From: JAEUMW01 sp963734295
GTDB taxonomy: Bacteria; Pseudomonadota; Gammaproteobacteria; Burkholderiales; JAEUMW01
Direction of reading: 5' to 3'
NCBI GenBank assembly: GCA_963734295.1
Contig: CAVTGS010000026.1
Location: 1-64,000, forward strand
DNA length: 64,000 nt
The notes below the pieces were generated by a model. That model saw only the letters and a list, made by a program, of their open reading frames with translations. It had not been told where the DNA came from and did not search any database. Numbering within the stretch: the stretch's first letter is position 1; each line of letters begins with the position of its first letter. This document shows, in pieces, positions 39,672-49,971 of the stretch. Position numbers and translations under genes: made by a program.

Positions 39672-40419
39672 TGCGGCAGCGCCGGATCGGATGCGGTCGA
39701 CCGCGGTGCCCGTTCTTTCCTGCAGCGGGCTCGCGAAGACCTACATGCAGGGCAAGGTGCCGGTCCCGGTGCTCGGAGGGATCGACCTCACCGTGAACGC
39801 CGGCGAGCACGTGGCAATCGTCGGCGCCTCGGGCTCCGGCAAGAGCACGCTCCTGCATCTCCTCGGCGGGCTCGATGCGCCGACGGCGGGGGCGGTCGAG
39901 GTGATGGGCCGGGACCTCGAGTCGATGAGCAGCAAGGAGCGGGGCGAATCCCGCAATGCGCATCTCGGCTTCGTTTACCAGTTTCACCATCTGCTGCCCG
40001 AGTTCTCGGCGGTCGACAACGTCGCGATGCCACTCTTCATCCGCCGGATGCCCGAGCGGACCGCCCGGGCGCGTGCAACGGAGGTGTTGAATCAGGTCGG
40101 GCTCGGGCATCGACTCACGCACACGCCCGGCGAGCTCTCCGGAGGCGAGCGTCAACGCGCGGCGCTCGCGCGGGCGTTGGTCACGAAACCCGCCTGCGTG
40201 CTCGCCGACGAGCCGACCGGCAATCTCGATCGCAAGAACGCTCAGGCGGTGTTCGATCTCATGCTCGAACTCAACCGCCAGCTCGGGACCAGCATCGTTA
40301 TCGTGACGCACGACGAGCAACTCGCCGCCCGCGCAGATCGTGTGCTGCGGCTCGAGGACGGCACGCTCGTTCCCACCAGGCAGCCCATCTCGACCACCGG
40401 CGTCGTTGTCGGCGGGTAG
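39664..40419 (+). CDS. lolD: Lipoprotein-releasing system ATP-binding protein LolD
   Basis: 251-residue ATPase of LolCDE. Walker A GASGSGKST near residue 57, the LolD-type Q-loop region FVYQFHHLLPEFSAVDNV, signature LSGGERQRAALARAL near 158, and Walker B CVLADEPTGNLD. The start ATG overlaps the end of lolC, so the pair is translationally coupled. Confidence 0.95.
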   Translation: MSDAAAPDRMRSTAVPVLSCSGLAKTYMQGKVPVPVLGGIDLTVNAGEHVAIVGASGSGKSTLLHLLGGLDAPTAGAVEVMGRDLESMSSKERGESRNAHLGFVYQFHHLLPEFSAVDNVAMPLFIRRMPERTARARATEVLNQVGLGHRLTHTPGELSGGERQRAALARALVTKPACVLADEPTGNLDRKNAQAVFDLMLELNRQLGTSIVIVTHDEQLAARADRVLRLEDGTLVPTRQPISTTGVVVGG

Positions 40420-40666
40420 CGGGACGGAGCACTGCACGCTCATCGCGTTGCGGGCGTGGCCCGATTGCACTCTGGCCCGCATGTTGCTGCAAAGCAGCAA
40501 CAAGGCGACGCAATCCTGAATAATCAAGGGTTTCCAGCCAGGTACTGCGTCAAAAGAGAGCAGACCGTGCACCACAGGAGGGCGCAGCAGCGCCGAGACG
40601 AAACATGCGAGCATGCGTGGTTCGCCCGGTGCCTTGTGCAACGCAGCTCCCGTGTGCGAGGTGATC

Positions 40667-41134
40667 ATGAACGAGCTCTACGCGATTCTGCTCTCCTGGG
40701 CGGTCACGCTGTCCGGCTATCCCATGCCGGACCAACCGGCCGAAGTCAGGACCGTTTCGCATGCCTATCTCGTCGACCGCGCATGCCATGGGCGCGAATG
40801 CAAGGTCATGGGCTGGTTTCCGCCGGGACACACGATCTACGTGGACGAGCGTCTCGCCCCGCAGGACAGCCTGCTCGCCGCTTCGATCGTGGTGCATGAG
40901 ATGGTGCATCATCTGCAGCACGAGGCGGGGCGAATCGATCCAGCGAAGTGGAGCTGCGAGAACGCCATCGCGCTGGAGCGCGAGGCGTATGCGGTGCAGC
41001 GGGAGTTTCTGCTGCGCTATGGCGTGTATCAACCGGTCGGCGTCAGCATGCATCGAGTCGGATGCGAGCTCACGCTAAGCGATGATTCCGATCCCGGGAG
41101 TGCCGCCGCCGGCATGGCGTCCGAGGTGCCATGA
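40667..41134 (+). CDS. Small exported HEXXH (putative zinc peptidase-like) protein
   Basis: 155 residues from ATG 40667, preceded by GAGGTG. A short hydrophobic N-terminus (ELYAILLSWAVTLSG) could be a signal or anchor. The HEMVH zinc motif is at residues ~77-81 (VVHEMVHHLQHEAG), with a downstream LEREAYAVQREFL that could supply the third ligand. Two cysteine pairs (CHGREC, and singles near 105 and 140) suggest disulfides. It resembles DUF6647-type proteins of unknown role. Downstream of lolD after ~250 bp of non-coding sequence. Confidence 0.65.
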   Translation: MNELYAILLSWAVTLSGYPMPDQPAEVRTVSHAYLVDRACHGRECKVMGWFPPGHTIYVDERLAPQDSLLAASIVVHEMVHHLQHEAGRIDPAKWSCENAIALEREAYAVQREFLLRYGVYQPVGVSMHRVGCELTLSDDSDPGSAAAGMASEVP

Positions 41135-41178
41135 ATCGCGCATGGTCGCCCGCGCACGAACCGGACCCGCCGCGCCGT

Positions 41179-41940
41179 CTATTCGGAACTGATTCCTTCT
41201 TCCGGGGGTGTCGCGGCGAAGCGGACCTCGACCTCGCACCCGTCCGCCCGCCGCCAGCGCTTCCAATGGTCCGTATAGCCGAATGAGCGGCGCAGCAGCA
41301 CGTTCGTGCTGCCTGCTTCCCAGGCGTGATAGTTCCCTTGGGCGAAAGGCGCGGCGGGTTTCTCGACCACCTGGTGCGGCAGGATCGGTGACGGGAACGC
41401 CGCGGCGAGCTGGCGCGCGATCCGGTCGTAGTTCTGGCGACATTCGGTCTGCAATTTCCTGACCGCCCGCGGATCGAGATTCTTCGATTTCAGCCTCGAA
41501 GTCAGCACCACCGCTTCCAGTCCCTTGCTCTCCGGGTCGAAGCGGAACGAGGCGGAGAACGGAACGCCGTCGAGGACGTAGCGTTCCATCCTGATGACAA
41601 GGCAATCGTGCCCCTCGGCCGCGAGCGCCTGCCGCGACAGCTCGTCGTTGCAGCTTTCGTCGTCGCGCTCCGCCGCCTCCCCGAACCTGCTCTCGATCGC
41701 GTCCGCCGGCGCGCCCCAGGGTATGCCCTGGAATCCCGCTGAAGCGTCCTTGGACGGCGCTCCCGAGAACGGCGGCAGCGTCGTCGCGGCCAGACCATCC
41801 AGAGCGAGCAGGAATGCGAGGGCGCTCAACGCAGTCAGGCGAAAGCCGCGACGTGCGCTCCGTGAAATTGCTTCGTCACGGAAGTGATGATCGCGGGGGT
41901 ATGCGGTGAGGGCTCTGCGGCCTCGCCTCCTCGGAGGCAT
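41179..41940 (-). CDS. Exported protein of unknown function
   Basis: About 253 residues from ATG 41940, although an ATG further upstream (42024) is also in frame and the real start could be closer to the signal sequence. A hydrophobic export signal (LTALSALAFLLALDGLAATT) is followed by a soluble domain with FQGIPWGAPADAIESRFG, CLVIRMERYVLDGVPFSASF and LPHQVVEKPAAPFAQG. The GxPWGAxxxxIxxxFG pattern is common in small periplasmic proteins of Proteobacteria with unknown function. Confidence 0.65.
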   Translation of the reverse strand: MPPRRRGRRALTAYPRDHHFRDEAISRSARRGFRLTALSALAFLLALDGLAATTLPPFSGAPSKDASAGFQGIPWGAPADAIESRFGEAAERDDESCNDELSRQALAAEGHDCLVIRMERYVLDGVPFSASFRFDPESKGLEAVVLTSRLKSKNLDPRAVRKLQTECRQNYDRIARQLAAAFPSPILPHQVVEKPAAPFAQGNYHAWEAGSTNVLLRRSFGYTDHWKRWRRADGCEVEVRFAATPPEEGISSE

Positions 41941-42126
41941 GCGGTTTCTCCTTGGCCTGTGGCGTGCGGCGGATCCGCCCGGAGGTCGGACGAACGCCGG
42001 AAGGTGGAACGCCGGACGGGGCAAGAGTATAGGGGCAAATCCCCGCGGGCGGCTGCCTTGGCGTCCGTTGGGAGCAGCGGACGCGGATTCCGCGGGGTGT
42101 GCCGGTCGTGGGTGACGGCTCGCCCG

Positions 42127-42582
42127 TTACAGGGCCGGGGAACTGCCCAGTGTCGCGGCGACCCGCAGCGAGGGGCGGCGCGGCGGCCGCGGGCACGAGG
42201 CCCTCTTGGCCTCGCTGATGTCGCGGGCGGTGCAGATCAGGGCGAGCAGGGCTTCGTCGAAAAGCTCGCTCTCGGCGTCCACGTCGATCTCGGGTTCCTC
42301 CACCTCCGCGCGGGCGCCCAATTTCGCCGACTGGTCGGCCCGTTCGGTGCAAACGTTGCGCAGGTATTTCGCGGCCAGGCGACCCTGCTCCAGCTCGAAT
42401 CCGGCCCACACCAGAACGCGCTCGAAATCCTTGGTGTCGATCCAGCGCAGAACGTCGCGCATCATTGCCTGACTGCCATGCTGCGCGTCGAGCACGGCCC
42501 GAAACAGCACCGCGCGCCAGAGCTGAACTTCGGGCAGCATCAGGTTCTGGCCGGTCGTGCCGAAATCGGGATCGGGTTTCAT
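42127..42582 (-). CDS. Hypothetical protein
   Basis: 151 residues from ATG 42582: MKPDPDFGTTGQNLMLPEVQ at the start, then a helical region with WIDTKDFERVLVWAGFELEQ that resembles the small proteins encoded near many proteobacterial cytoplasmic operons. The C-terminal third is low-complexity and basic (PRPPRRPSLR). No catalytic motif is visible. Confidence 0.55.
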   Translation of the reverse strand: MKPDPDFGTTGQNLMLPEVQLWRAVLFRAVLDAQHGSQAMMRDVLRWIDTKDFERVLVWAGFELEQGRLAAKYLRNVCTERADQSAKLGARAEVEEPEIDVDAESELFDEALLALICTARDISEAKRASCPRPPRRPSLRVAATLGSSPAL

Positions 42583-42961
42583 GTCTTGTCCTTGGTCTGG
42601 GCCCCTCGGCCGGGATAGTCGTTGATATTGAAAGCGTTGCCTGCGGACGCTTTTCAGCAATCCCGATGCCAACCGAAAACGACGCACGCACCCGCGGCGA
42701 CAGGCGGCTCGAATCCCCGCTCACACAAGGGCTTTGCGCCGCTGCCGCAGAACGCGATGGACGCAGCGATCGCCGCCGCGCAATCCGGGGGTCGTCGCGT
42801 TTCCCGCGGGAGCGTTCAGTATTCGACGAACGGGATAGAGGTTGCGGCAGACGTGCGAAGCCGCGATCGAACACCAAGGGGACCCAGGCCGGGCCAGAAC
42901 GACCGCAAGCCTGTCCGACCCCGATCAGCGAGCGGGGCCGGGGACGCTTTCGGCAGGCCGC
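42583..42961. other. Intergenic stretch without recognisable gene
   Basis: About 380 bp between the hypothetical protein and the GlsB-type gene. Frames are open on both strands because of high GC, but none shows a family motif or plausible ribosome binding site. No clear terminator. Confidence 0.5.
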
Positions 42962-43210
42962 TCACTTGGACTTGAGCATGCCGACCAGCCACAGCAGGAT
43001 CACGGCACCAGCGGTCGCGGTGACGAGCGACCCGATGAAGCCCACCGCCTGCAGCCCGAGCAGTCCGAAGGCGAAGCCGCCGACGAAGGCGCCGATCACG
43101 CCGACGACGAGGTTGCCGATCAATCCGAAGCCGCCCCCGCGCATGATCTTCCCGCCGAGCCAGCCCGCGATCAATCCGATCACCAGAAATCCGATGAAGC
43201 CTTGTCCCAT
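42962..43210 (-). CDS. GlsB/YeaQ/YmgE family small membrane protein
   Basis: 82 residues with three glycine-rich transmembrane segments: FLVIGLIAGWLGGKIMRGGG, NLVVGVIGAFVGGFAFGLLG and VTATAGAVILLWLVGML. This is the transglycosylase-associated (Transgly_assoc) family, small stress-linked inner-membrane proteins of unknown mechanism. A GAGAG element precedes ATG 43210. A possible N-terminal remnant of a paralogue is at 26302-26379. Confidence 0.92.
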   Translation of the reverse strand: MGQGFIGFLVIGLIAGWLGGKIMRGGGFGLIGNLVVGVIGAFVGGFAFGLLGLQAVGFIGSLVTATAGAVILLWLVGMLKSK

Positions 43211-43411
43211 TTCGCGCTCTCCTGAAAGTGAGGCATCCCGGACACGGAGGCTGCGCAGTCCTCGCCGTCGCGACGCGTGCCTTTCGTCCGGCCAGGCCGC
43301 ATCTTACCGCGACATGCATGCGATTCCCCCTCATTGCCGCTCCAGCCGACATCTTCATGGCGAAGACATGCGAAGCTGCTAGACTCGGGGCTTTCCGATC
43401 GAGTTCGACTG

Positions 43412-44350
43412 ATGGCAGCCGCGGCTCACTATCCCGACTCCGCGACCCGGCTCAACGCGGCTCTGGCCGGGATGCTGATTGCCGCGAGTCTTCTGCTCCT
43501 CTTCGCCGTGCCCGCCTGGCTCCTGCCTGCGAATCCATGGTGGGGTCTCCTGCTCGTGCCGGTCGCGCTCGCGACCAACACCCTGTGGTCGCTCATCCAC
43601 GAAGCGATCCACGGTCACCTCTTCGCCAGGCGCACGCTGAACGACGCGGCCGGGCGTTTGCTGTGCGTGCTCTACGGGGCGCCTTTCCGCGCGCTGCGCG
43701 TCGCGCACCTGCTGCACCACCGCTACAGCCGCACGCGGCGCGATCGCACCGAGGTCTACGATCGTGCGCGCACTTCGCGACTCGCCGCAACCGTCGGCTT
43801 CTACGTCCAGTTGCTGGGCGGCATGTATTTCCTGGAAGTGCTGAGCTCGCTTGCCTGCCTGCTGCCGCGCCGAGCAATCGACTGGCTCGCGCCCCGTCTG
43901 GACACGGACGACACGACGGGAGGGCTCGTCGTCCGGGCGGTGCGCGAGCCCGCCGCGCTGCGCGAGATGCGCCTCGACATGCTCGCGATCCTCGTGATCT
44001 TCGGCGTCGCGGCGTGGCTCTACGGGTCGAGCGGCTGGATGCTCGCCGCCGCCATCCTCGCTCGCGCCGCCCTCGTGTCCATCGCCGACAACTCATATCA
44101 CTACGCCACGGTTCTCGAAGAACCGCGCTTCGCGATGAACGCCGGTGCACCCCGCTGGATCGGCGCCGCGTTGCTCGATTTCAATCTCCATGGCGTGCAT
44201 CACCGCCATCCGAGTCTCCCGTGGTACGCGCTTCGCAGGCAGTTCGAGCGCGATGGCGAGCGGGCGGATATCGGGCTCGCGGCCTGCCTGCTGCGGCAGC
44301 TGCGCGGCCCGATCCCGCTCGAGCGTCTGGCCGGTCGATCCGTGCCGTAG
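43412..44350 (+). CDS. Membrane fatty acid desaturase family protein
   Basis: 312-residue integral-membrane di-iron enzyme. The three histidine boxes are LIHEAIHGHLF near residue 62, LLHHRYSR near 98 and HGVHHRHPSLPW near 265, with hydrophobic segments between them. The family inserts double bonds or hydroxyls in acyl chains or carotenoids. I chose ATG 43412 because the region before it lacks homology-like character. The gene is followed after 72 bp by mnmC; no functional link is evident. Confidence 0.85.
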   Translation: MAAAAHYPDSATRLNAALAGMLIAASLLLLFAVPAWLLPANPWWGLLLVPVALATNTLWSLIHEAIHGHLFARRTLNDAAGRLLCVLYGAPFRALRVAHLLHHRYSRTRRDRTEVYDRARTSRLAATVGFYVQLLGGMYFLEVLSSLACLLPRRAIDWLAPRLDTDDTTGGLVVRAVREPAALREMRLDMLAILVIFGVAAWLYGSSGWMLAAAILARAALVSIADNSYHYATVLEEPRFAMNAGAPRWIGAALLDFNLHGVHHRHPSLPWYALRRQFERDGERADIGLAACLLRQLRGPIPLERLAGRSVP

Positions 44351-44422
44351 GCTTCGACCGGGCCTTTCCGGTGTGCCAGCGCACGATCGTCGGCGAGCGA
44401 CCTCGCTCTGGTTTCATGGGGC

Positions 44423-46316
44423 GTGAGCCGCGTGAGACTCGCTGATCCGCAGCCGGCTGCCATCGACCCGGCCATACTTCGGCTGCGCGAGGACGGTGTC
44501 CCGGTCTCCGAGCGCTTCGGCGATGTCTATTTTTCCGCGGCGGGCGGGCTCGCCGAAACCCGGCATACGTACCTGCTCGGAAACGGGCTGCCGGCGCGCT
44601 GGACGCACGCGGAACGCTTCACGATCGTCGAGACCGGGTTCGGTACCGGGCTCAACTTTCTCGCGGCGTGGCAGGCATGGCAGACGCGCGCACCCGCGGG
44701 TGCGCGCCTGCATTACGTCGCCGTCGAGAAGCATCCGCTCTCGCGTGACGATCTCGCTCGCGCCGGCGCCCGGTGGCCCGAGCTCGCGTCGCTGCTCCGC
44801 GAGCTCACCGGCGTTTATCCGCCGCCGGTGCCCGGCTTCCATCGCCTGCACGTCGACGACGGTCGCGTTGCGCTCACGCTGCTTTTCGGCGACGCTGCGG
44901 CGATGCTCGCGCGATTGGACGCAACGGCAAATGCGTTTTTCCTCGACGGCTTCGCGCCGGCGAAGAATCCGGAAATGTGGACAGGCGCGCTTTTCCGCGA
45001 GCTCGCGCGGCTTGCTGCGAACGGTGCCACGCTCGCGACCTACACGGTGGCGGGAGACGTGCGACGCTCGCTCGCGGACGCGGGATTTCGCCTCGAGAAG
45101 CGGGCGGGCTTCGGACCCAAGCGCGAGATGCTGGTCGGCGTGTTTGCGGGCGTCGGGCGATGCCCGCAGGACGAAGCGTCTGCGCGTCGCCACGCCGCCG
45201 TGATCGGCGCCGGCCTCGCCGGCACCGCGTGCGCCGAGCGGCTGGCAGCGCGCGGCTGGCGCGTCGATCTCGTCGAACGGCATCCCGGCCCGGCGCGGGA
45301 GGCCTCGGCGAATCCCGTCGGCATTCTGCATTCCGCTCTGCTCGTGGATCGGCGGACCCGCAGCACGTTCACCACGGCCGCGACACTGTACGCGAAGCGC
45401 CAGTTGACAGCCCTGGACCGCGGTCCGTGCCCGCCCCGCTGGATGCCGACCGGTGTGCTTCAGGTGTCGCGCGATCCGCGGCGGCTCGCGCGGCTCGTGC
45501 ATGCGTGCGAGGCCGTCGGTCTTCCCGCGTCGGTGGCCCGACGGGTCGACCGGGCCGAAGGCGGTGAGCGGGTCGGCGCTCGCACGGGCGGCGACGGTTT
45601 CTGGTTCGAGGATGGGGCGTGGGCGTCCGCCGCGAGCTGTCTGCGAGGCGCGGCTCGCCGCGTGCGAGAATGCCGTGCGGCGGGTGTACCAGCGCGCGGC
45701 GACGAAGCTCGAGCGAACGGCGGGCGGTTGGCGGGTGCTGGATGCGAGCGAAGACGTGCTAGCCGAGGCTCCGGTGGTGGTGCTCGCCAATGCGAGGGAC
45801 GCGATGGTTTTCGACGCTGGATCCGATCTGCGGCTGCGGGCGGTGCGCGGTCAGATCACACGGCTGCCGGCAAGGCCGGGGCGAGGCCTGCGTGCGCCGG
45901 TCTGCGGCGACGGTTACGTCACACCGGCGGTCGACGGATCGCACTGCATCGGCGCCACCTTCGACGAGGACGACTGCGATTGCGACGTACGCCCGGCGCA
46001 GCATGCGGCGAATCTCGAGCGGCTCGAGCGGATGCTCCCCGATTTCGCCGGCGCGTGCGATCCGGCAACGCTCCAGGGGTGGGCCGGGGTGCGCGCGATG
46101 AGCGCGGACCGACTTCCGCTCGTGGGACCCGTGCCCGGCGACGCGCACGCCGGGCTCTTCACATGCGTCGGGCTCGGTGCGCGCGGGCTTACGTGGTCCG
46201 CGCTGCTCGGTGAGCTGCTCGCGAGCCAAGTGAGCGGCGACCCCGCGCCGTTGGAGCGTCATGTCGCCGAGCAGCTCGCGCCGGGGCGTCCGCTCAGGGA
46301 AGTGAAGCCGTCGTGA
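44423..46316 (+). CDS. mnmC: Bifunctional tRNA mnm5s2U34 methyltransferase / FAD-dependent cmnm5s2U34 oxidoreductase (one frame break)
   Basis: Completes the mnm5s2U modification at the wobble position of tRNAs for Lys, Glu and Gln. Residues 1-240 are the methyltransferase domain (ERFGDVYFSAAGG, SAM motif VETGFGTGLNFLAAW, FFLDGFAPAKNPEMW). Residues ~255-630 are the FAD oxidase domain with AVIGAGLAGTACAERLA, ASANPVGILH and the end GLGARGLTWSALLGELLAS. The frame changes near 45645, between ASAAS and VCEARLAACENAV; one extra T explains it, and the length is 3n+1. GTGA overlap with the next gene. Confidence 0.92.
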
Positions 46317-47498
46317 GCGCGCGCGAGCGAGACGAGCAGCGAGTGCGGCCCGATTACCGCGGCACTGGCATCGTCAATCTCATGGCTTCGCTAATCGCGG
46401 CGCGAGGCGGCGGGCGCACCGGCTACGCGATGCTGGAGGGTTTCGATGCGCTTTGCCCTGCGCAACCGCGCACGCTCGTCCTCCTCGTCATCGACGGGCT
46501 CGGCTATCGGCATCTCGTGCACTCGACGGTGGCGCCTGCGATGCAGCGGCATCTTCGAACGCGCATGACGTCGGTGTTTCCCGCCACCACGGCCGCCGCG
46601 ATTCCGACGTTTCTCAGCGGGCTCGCGCCACAGCAGCACGGGCTCACCGGCTGGTACATGCTCTTTCGCGAGCTCGGCACCGTCGCCGCGGTACTGCCGT
46701 TTCGCCCGCGCCACGGCGGCCGATCGCTGCGCGATGGGGGCGCGACGCCGCAGGCGTTGCTCGGGCTCGCGCCGCTTTTCGAGCGGCTGCCCGAGCCGTC
46801 GTGGGTGATCGCGCCGGAGCGCATCGTGCACTCGGACTTCAACGCCGCCGCGAGCGGCCGCGCGCAACGCGTGGGTTATGGCACGCTCGACGAGCTGTGC
46901 GCACGGGTGCTGGCAGCGGCCACCCTTCCCGGCCGCAAGTTCGTCTACGCCTACTACCCCGAGCTCGACACGCTTGCTCATGTCCACGGCATCGGCAGCA
47001 GCGAGGCCCAAGCGGAGCTCGCTCGCATCGACACGGCGTTCGACGCACTGTTGCGCGCGCTCGAGGGCAGCGGGACGACCGTAGTGCTCACCGCGGACCA
47101 CGGTTTCGTCGATACCACGCCAAACACCCGCATCGCACTTGCAGGACCATCCCGAGCTCGCGGCGATGCTCTCGCTGCCGCTGTGCGGCGAGCCGCGCGC
47201 GGCCTACTGCTACGTCGATCTGGATCGCTCGGGAGATTTCGAGGACTACGTGGCGACGCATCTCGCGGAAGGCTTCGACTGCTTGCGCGGCCGCGACTTG
47301 ATCGCGCAGGGCTGGTTCGGCCTCGGCGCGCCGCACCCACGGCTATCCGAGCGGGTCGGCCACTACGTGCTTCTTGCGCGCGCGAACTGGACCCTCACGG
47401 ATCTCTTGCTCGGCGAGAAGCCGCACGTGCAGGTGGGTGCTCATGGCGGCACCACGGCGGACGAGATGTTCGTGCCGCTCGTCGTCGCGCAGGGTTGA
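46313..47498 (+). CDS. Alkaline phosphatase superfamily nucleotide pyrophosphatase/phosphodiesterase-like protein (one frame break)
   Basis: About 394 residues from GTG 46313, overlapping the mnmC stop by 4 bp. The AlkP-type active site is visible: VLLVIDGLGYRHL near residue 60 (metal Asp), SVFPATTAAAIPTFLSG with the catalytic Thr near 88, YYPELDTLAHVHG near 215 (metal ligands), and TADHGFVDT near 262. The C-terminal 120 residues lie in another frame, joined near 47138 at TRIA/LQDHPELAAML where one extra T fits; the length is 3n+1. The substrate is unknown; the family hydrolyses phosphodiesters or pyrophosphates. Confidence 0.85.
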
Positions 47499-47640
47499 TC
47501 GCGCTCCTCAGGCGGTCTTCGGCGGCAGGAAGAACTCGCCCGGACGCTCGCAGAAAAGACGCAGGGACCGCCGCGCGAACGCTCCCGAGTTGCCCCACGT
47601 GGCGCGGCGCGACCGCATCGCCACGTAGATCGCGGGACTT

Positions 47641-48240
47641 TCAGGGCGTGACGAGCACGACGCAGCCACGCGGTTCCTTGGACTTCTTCTGGCGATTTAC
47701 CTCGACCACGAAGGTATCGCCTTCGATGGTGGGGAACTTCACCGCGGTCTGTTCGACGGGCTTGCTCCCGGCACCGGACAGGGCGCCGACGAACTCGACA
47801 CCGTCGGGGGCGTCGGAATCGATTTCCAGCACCTTGACGAGCAGCGTGCTTTTCGGACCTGCGATCACGGCTGCCTGCGCGAAATCGACTTCGACATTGG
47901 TACCGAAACCGCACGGTGCGCGCACTACGTCGCCGGGACGGGCAGGCACGTTGGCGACCAGGCTCGCGCCGTTCGAGGCGTGCAGGTATTTCGCCACCTT
48001 GAGGATGTCGAGCCTGCGCACGGCGCGGGTGTCGACGGAGCCGGTCGCTGTCTTCTTGTGCACTTCGTCCGACAGGGTCTGCGGCTGGCCGAAATCCTTC
48101 CAGGGCACGGCCGCCTCCATTTTGCCGTTGTACTCGAACACGGCTACATTGTAGAGGAATACGACTTCCTCTTCGGCGGCCTCCTTGGCGAGGCCAGCAG
48201 TGGAGAAGGCGACGAGCAGGGCGAGGACGAGGGCGCGCAT
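47641..48240 (-). CDS. Exported hypothetical protein
   Basis: 199 residues with a clear signal peptide (MRALVLALLVAFSTAGLAKE). The mature part is beta-rich with no motif I recognise, including SLVANVPARPGDVVRAPCGFG and an ending CVVLVTP whose cysteine could pair with the first. It lies between the phosphatase gene and the oxidoreductase operon on the minus strand. Confidence 0.65.
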   Translation of the reverse strand: MRALVLALLVAFSTAGLAKEAAEEEVVFLYNVAVFEYNGKMEAAVPWKDFGQPQTLSDEVHKKTATGSVDTRAVRRLDILKVAKYLHASNGASLVANVPARPGDVVRAPCGFGTNVEVDFAQAAVIAGPKSTLLVKVLEIDSDAPDGVEFVGALSGAGSKPVEQTAVKFPTIEGDTFVVEVNRQKKSKEPRGCVVLVTP

Positions 48241-48342
48241 GGGGATTGAGTTCCGATGGTGAGGTCGAAGCGGCTATAGACCGCCGCCCCGGCCCAACGT
48301 TCGAACCTTCCCGCCCCCAACGCGAGCCCCGCGGCGACCGCG

Positions 48343-49971
48343 TCAGATCTCCTCGGGCACCATGATGATGGCGCCGCAGGGGCATTCGGACACACAGATT
48401 CCACAACCTTTGCAGTAGTCGAAATTGAACTGGAAGCGCTTGCCCGGACCCAGCTTGATCACGGCGTTGTCCGGGCACACGCCGTAGCAGTTGTCGCATT
48501 CGAAGCAGTTGCCGCAGGACAGGCAGCGGCGCGCCTCGAAGAGCGCATTGGTTTCGTCCAGACCGCCGACGACTTCATCGAACGTGGACTGGCGGCGAAT
48601 AATGTCGAGGGTCGGCTGCACCGTTTTCGGCGCGTCGTCGTAGTACCAGGGATTGAGCTTGTCGAACGTGGCGAGCTCGTGCTTGGGCGCGGGCTCGTAG
48701 GTCGCTCCGTGGAGCCAGGCGTCGATGTTGCGCGCCGCCTTCTTGCCGTGGCCGATGGCGACGGTAACGGTGCGCTCGGAAGGCACCATGTCGCCGCCCG
48801 CGAAGATGCCCGCGCGGCCCGTCATCATGTTGCGGCTGACCTGCACCACGCCGTCCTTGATCTCGAGGCCCGGCACTCCATTCAGGAGCGAGAGGTCCAC
48901 GTCCTGCCCGAGCGCCAGGACGAGCGAGTCGGCCTCGAGCGTTTCCATCTCGCCGGTGGGTTGAGGGAAGCCCTTGTCGTCGAGCTCCATCTTCTCGACC
49001 GTGAGGGTGCCCTCGTCGGACATGTTCTTGATGGTCGAGAGCCACTTGATCATGATGCCTTCCTGCAGCGCCTCCTCGACTTCGAAATCGTGGGCGGGCA
49101 TCCTCTCGCGCGTCCGGCGGTAGACGATGATGGCTTCGCTGGCGCCCAGGCGCTTCGCAGTGCGCGCCACGTCGAGCGCCGTGTTGCCGCCGCCGTATAC
49201 GACCACGCGGCGGCCCAGCATCGGTTTTTCCTCGCCTTCCATGCTGCGCAGCACCTGCATCGCGTCGAGCAGTCGCGCCGCCTCGCCGGCCGGGATGTAG
49301 GCGCGCTTGGCGATGTGCGCGCCCACCGCGAGGAAGGCCGCGTCGAACTTGCCTTCCTTCATGGTCTGCTCGATGTTCTCGACCTTCGTGTTGAGCTTGA
49401 GCGTGACGCCGAGGTCGAGGATGCGCTGGACCTCCGCCTCGAGCACGTCGCGCGGCAGGCGGTACTTCGGAATGCCGAAGCGCATCATCCCGCCGGACAG
49501 TGGCCCCGCCTCGTAGACAGTCACGCGGTGACCCAGGCGCGCCAGGTGATACGCCGCGGAGAGCCCGGAGGGTCCGGCGCCCACCACCAGCACATGCTTG
49601 CCGGACGCGGTGGCGGGCTTTTCGAACTTCCAGCCCAGCTTGATCGCCTGATCGCCGAGGAAACGCTCGACGGAGTTGATACCCACCGACTCATCGACCT
49701 GGCCCCGGTTGCAGGCCGTCTCACAGGGGTGGTAGCAGACGCGGCCCATCACGGCCGGCATCGGGTTGTCCTGGGTGAGCGTGCGCCAAGCCTGCTCGTA
49801 GTCGCCGGATTCGGCGTGATAGAGCCAGCCCTGGATGTTCTCACCCGCCGGACAGGCGTTGTTGCACGGCGGCAGACGATCCAGATAGAGCGGGCGGTGG
49901 GTGCGCCAGCTGCCGGTCTTGTTGGCGAGCGAGGACCCGACATCGAGGGTGATCGCGAACGGCTTGTCCAT
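48343..49971 (-). CDS. GltD-like NAD(P)H-binding flavoprotein fused to a 2x[4Fe-4S] ferredoxin domain (oxidoreductase electron-transfer subunit)
   Basis: 542 residues. The N-terminus has the GltD-type cysteine cluster (CNNACPAGENIQGW, then CYHPCETACNR near residue 80). The middle has two dinucleotide-binding folds: VLVVGAGPSGLSAAYHLA near 128, VVVYGGGNTALDVARTA near 260, and GIFAGGDMVPSERTVTVAIG near 400. The last ~60 residues carry two ferredoxin motifs, CGNCFECDNCYGVCP and CKGCGICVSECPCG. It shuttles electrons between NAD(P)H and the thiamine-dependent subunits encoded upstream. It overlaps the beta-subunit stop by one base (TGATG). The architecture combines the epsilon and delta subunits of multi-subunit 2-oxoacid oxidoreductases. 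Confidence 0.88.
   Translation of the reverse strand: MDKPFAITLDVGSSLANKTGSWRTHRPLYLDRLPPCNNACPAGENIQGWLYHAESGDYEQAWRTLTQDNPMPAVMGRVCYHPCETACNRGQVDESVGINSVERFLGDQAIKLGWKFEKPATASGKHVLVVGAGPSGLSAAYHLARLGHRVTVYEAGPLSGGMMRFGIPKYRLPRDVLEAEVQRILDLGVTLKLNTKVENIEQTMKEGKFDAAFLAVGAHIAKRAYIPAGEAARLLDAMQVLRSMEGEEKPMLGRRVVVYGGGNTALDVARTAKRLGASEAIIVYRRTRERMPAHDFEVEEALQEGIMIKWLSTIKNMSDEGTLTVEKMELDDKGFPQPTGEMETLEADSLVLALGQDVDLSLLNGVPGLEIKDGVVQVSRNMMTGRAGIFAGGDMVPSERTVTVAIGHGKKAARNIDAWLHGATYEPAPKHELATFDKLNPWYYDDAPKTVQPTLDIIRRQSTFDEVVGGLDETNALFEARRCLSCGNCFECDNCYGVCPDNAVIKLGPGKRFQFNFDYCKGCGICVSECPCGAIIMVPEEI

Noticed and set aside
47510..47577. Inverted repeat GCGGTC...GACCGC in the gap after the AlkP-like gene
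   Set aside because: The arms are only 6-7 bp and more than 45 bp apart. Expected by chance in GC-rich DNA; no T-run.
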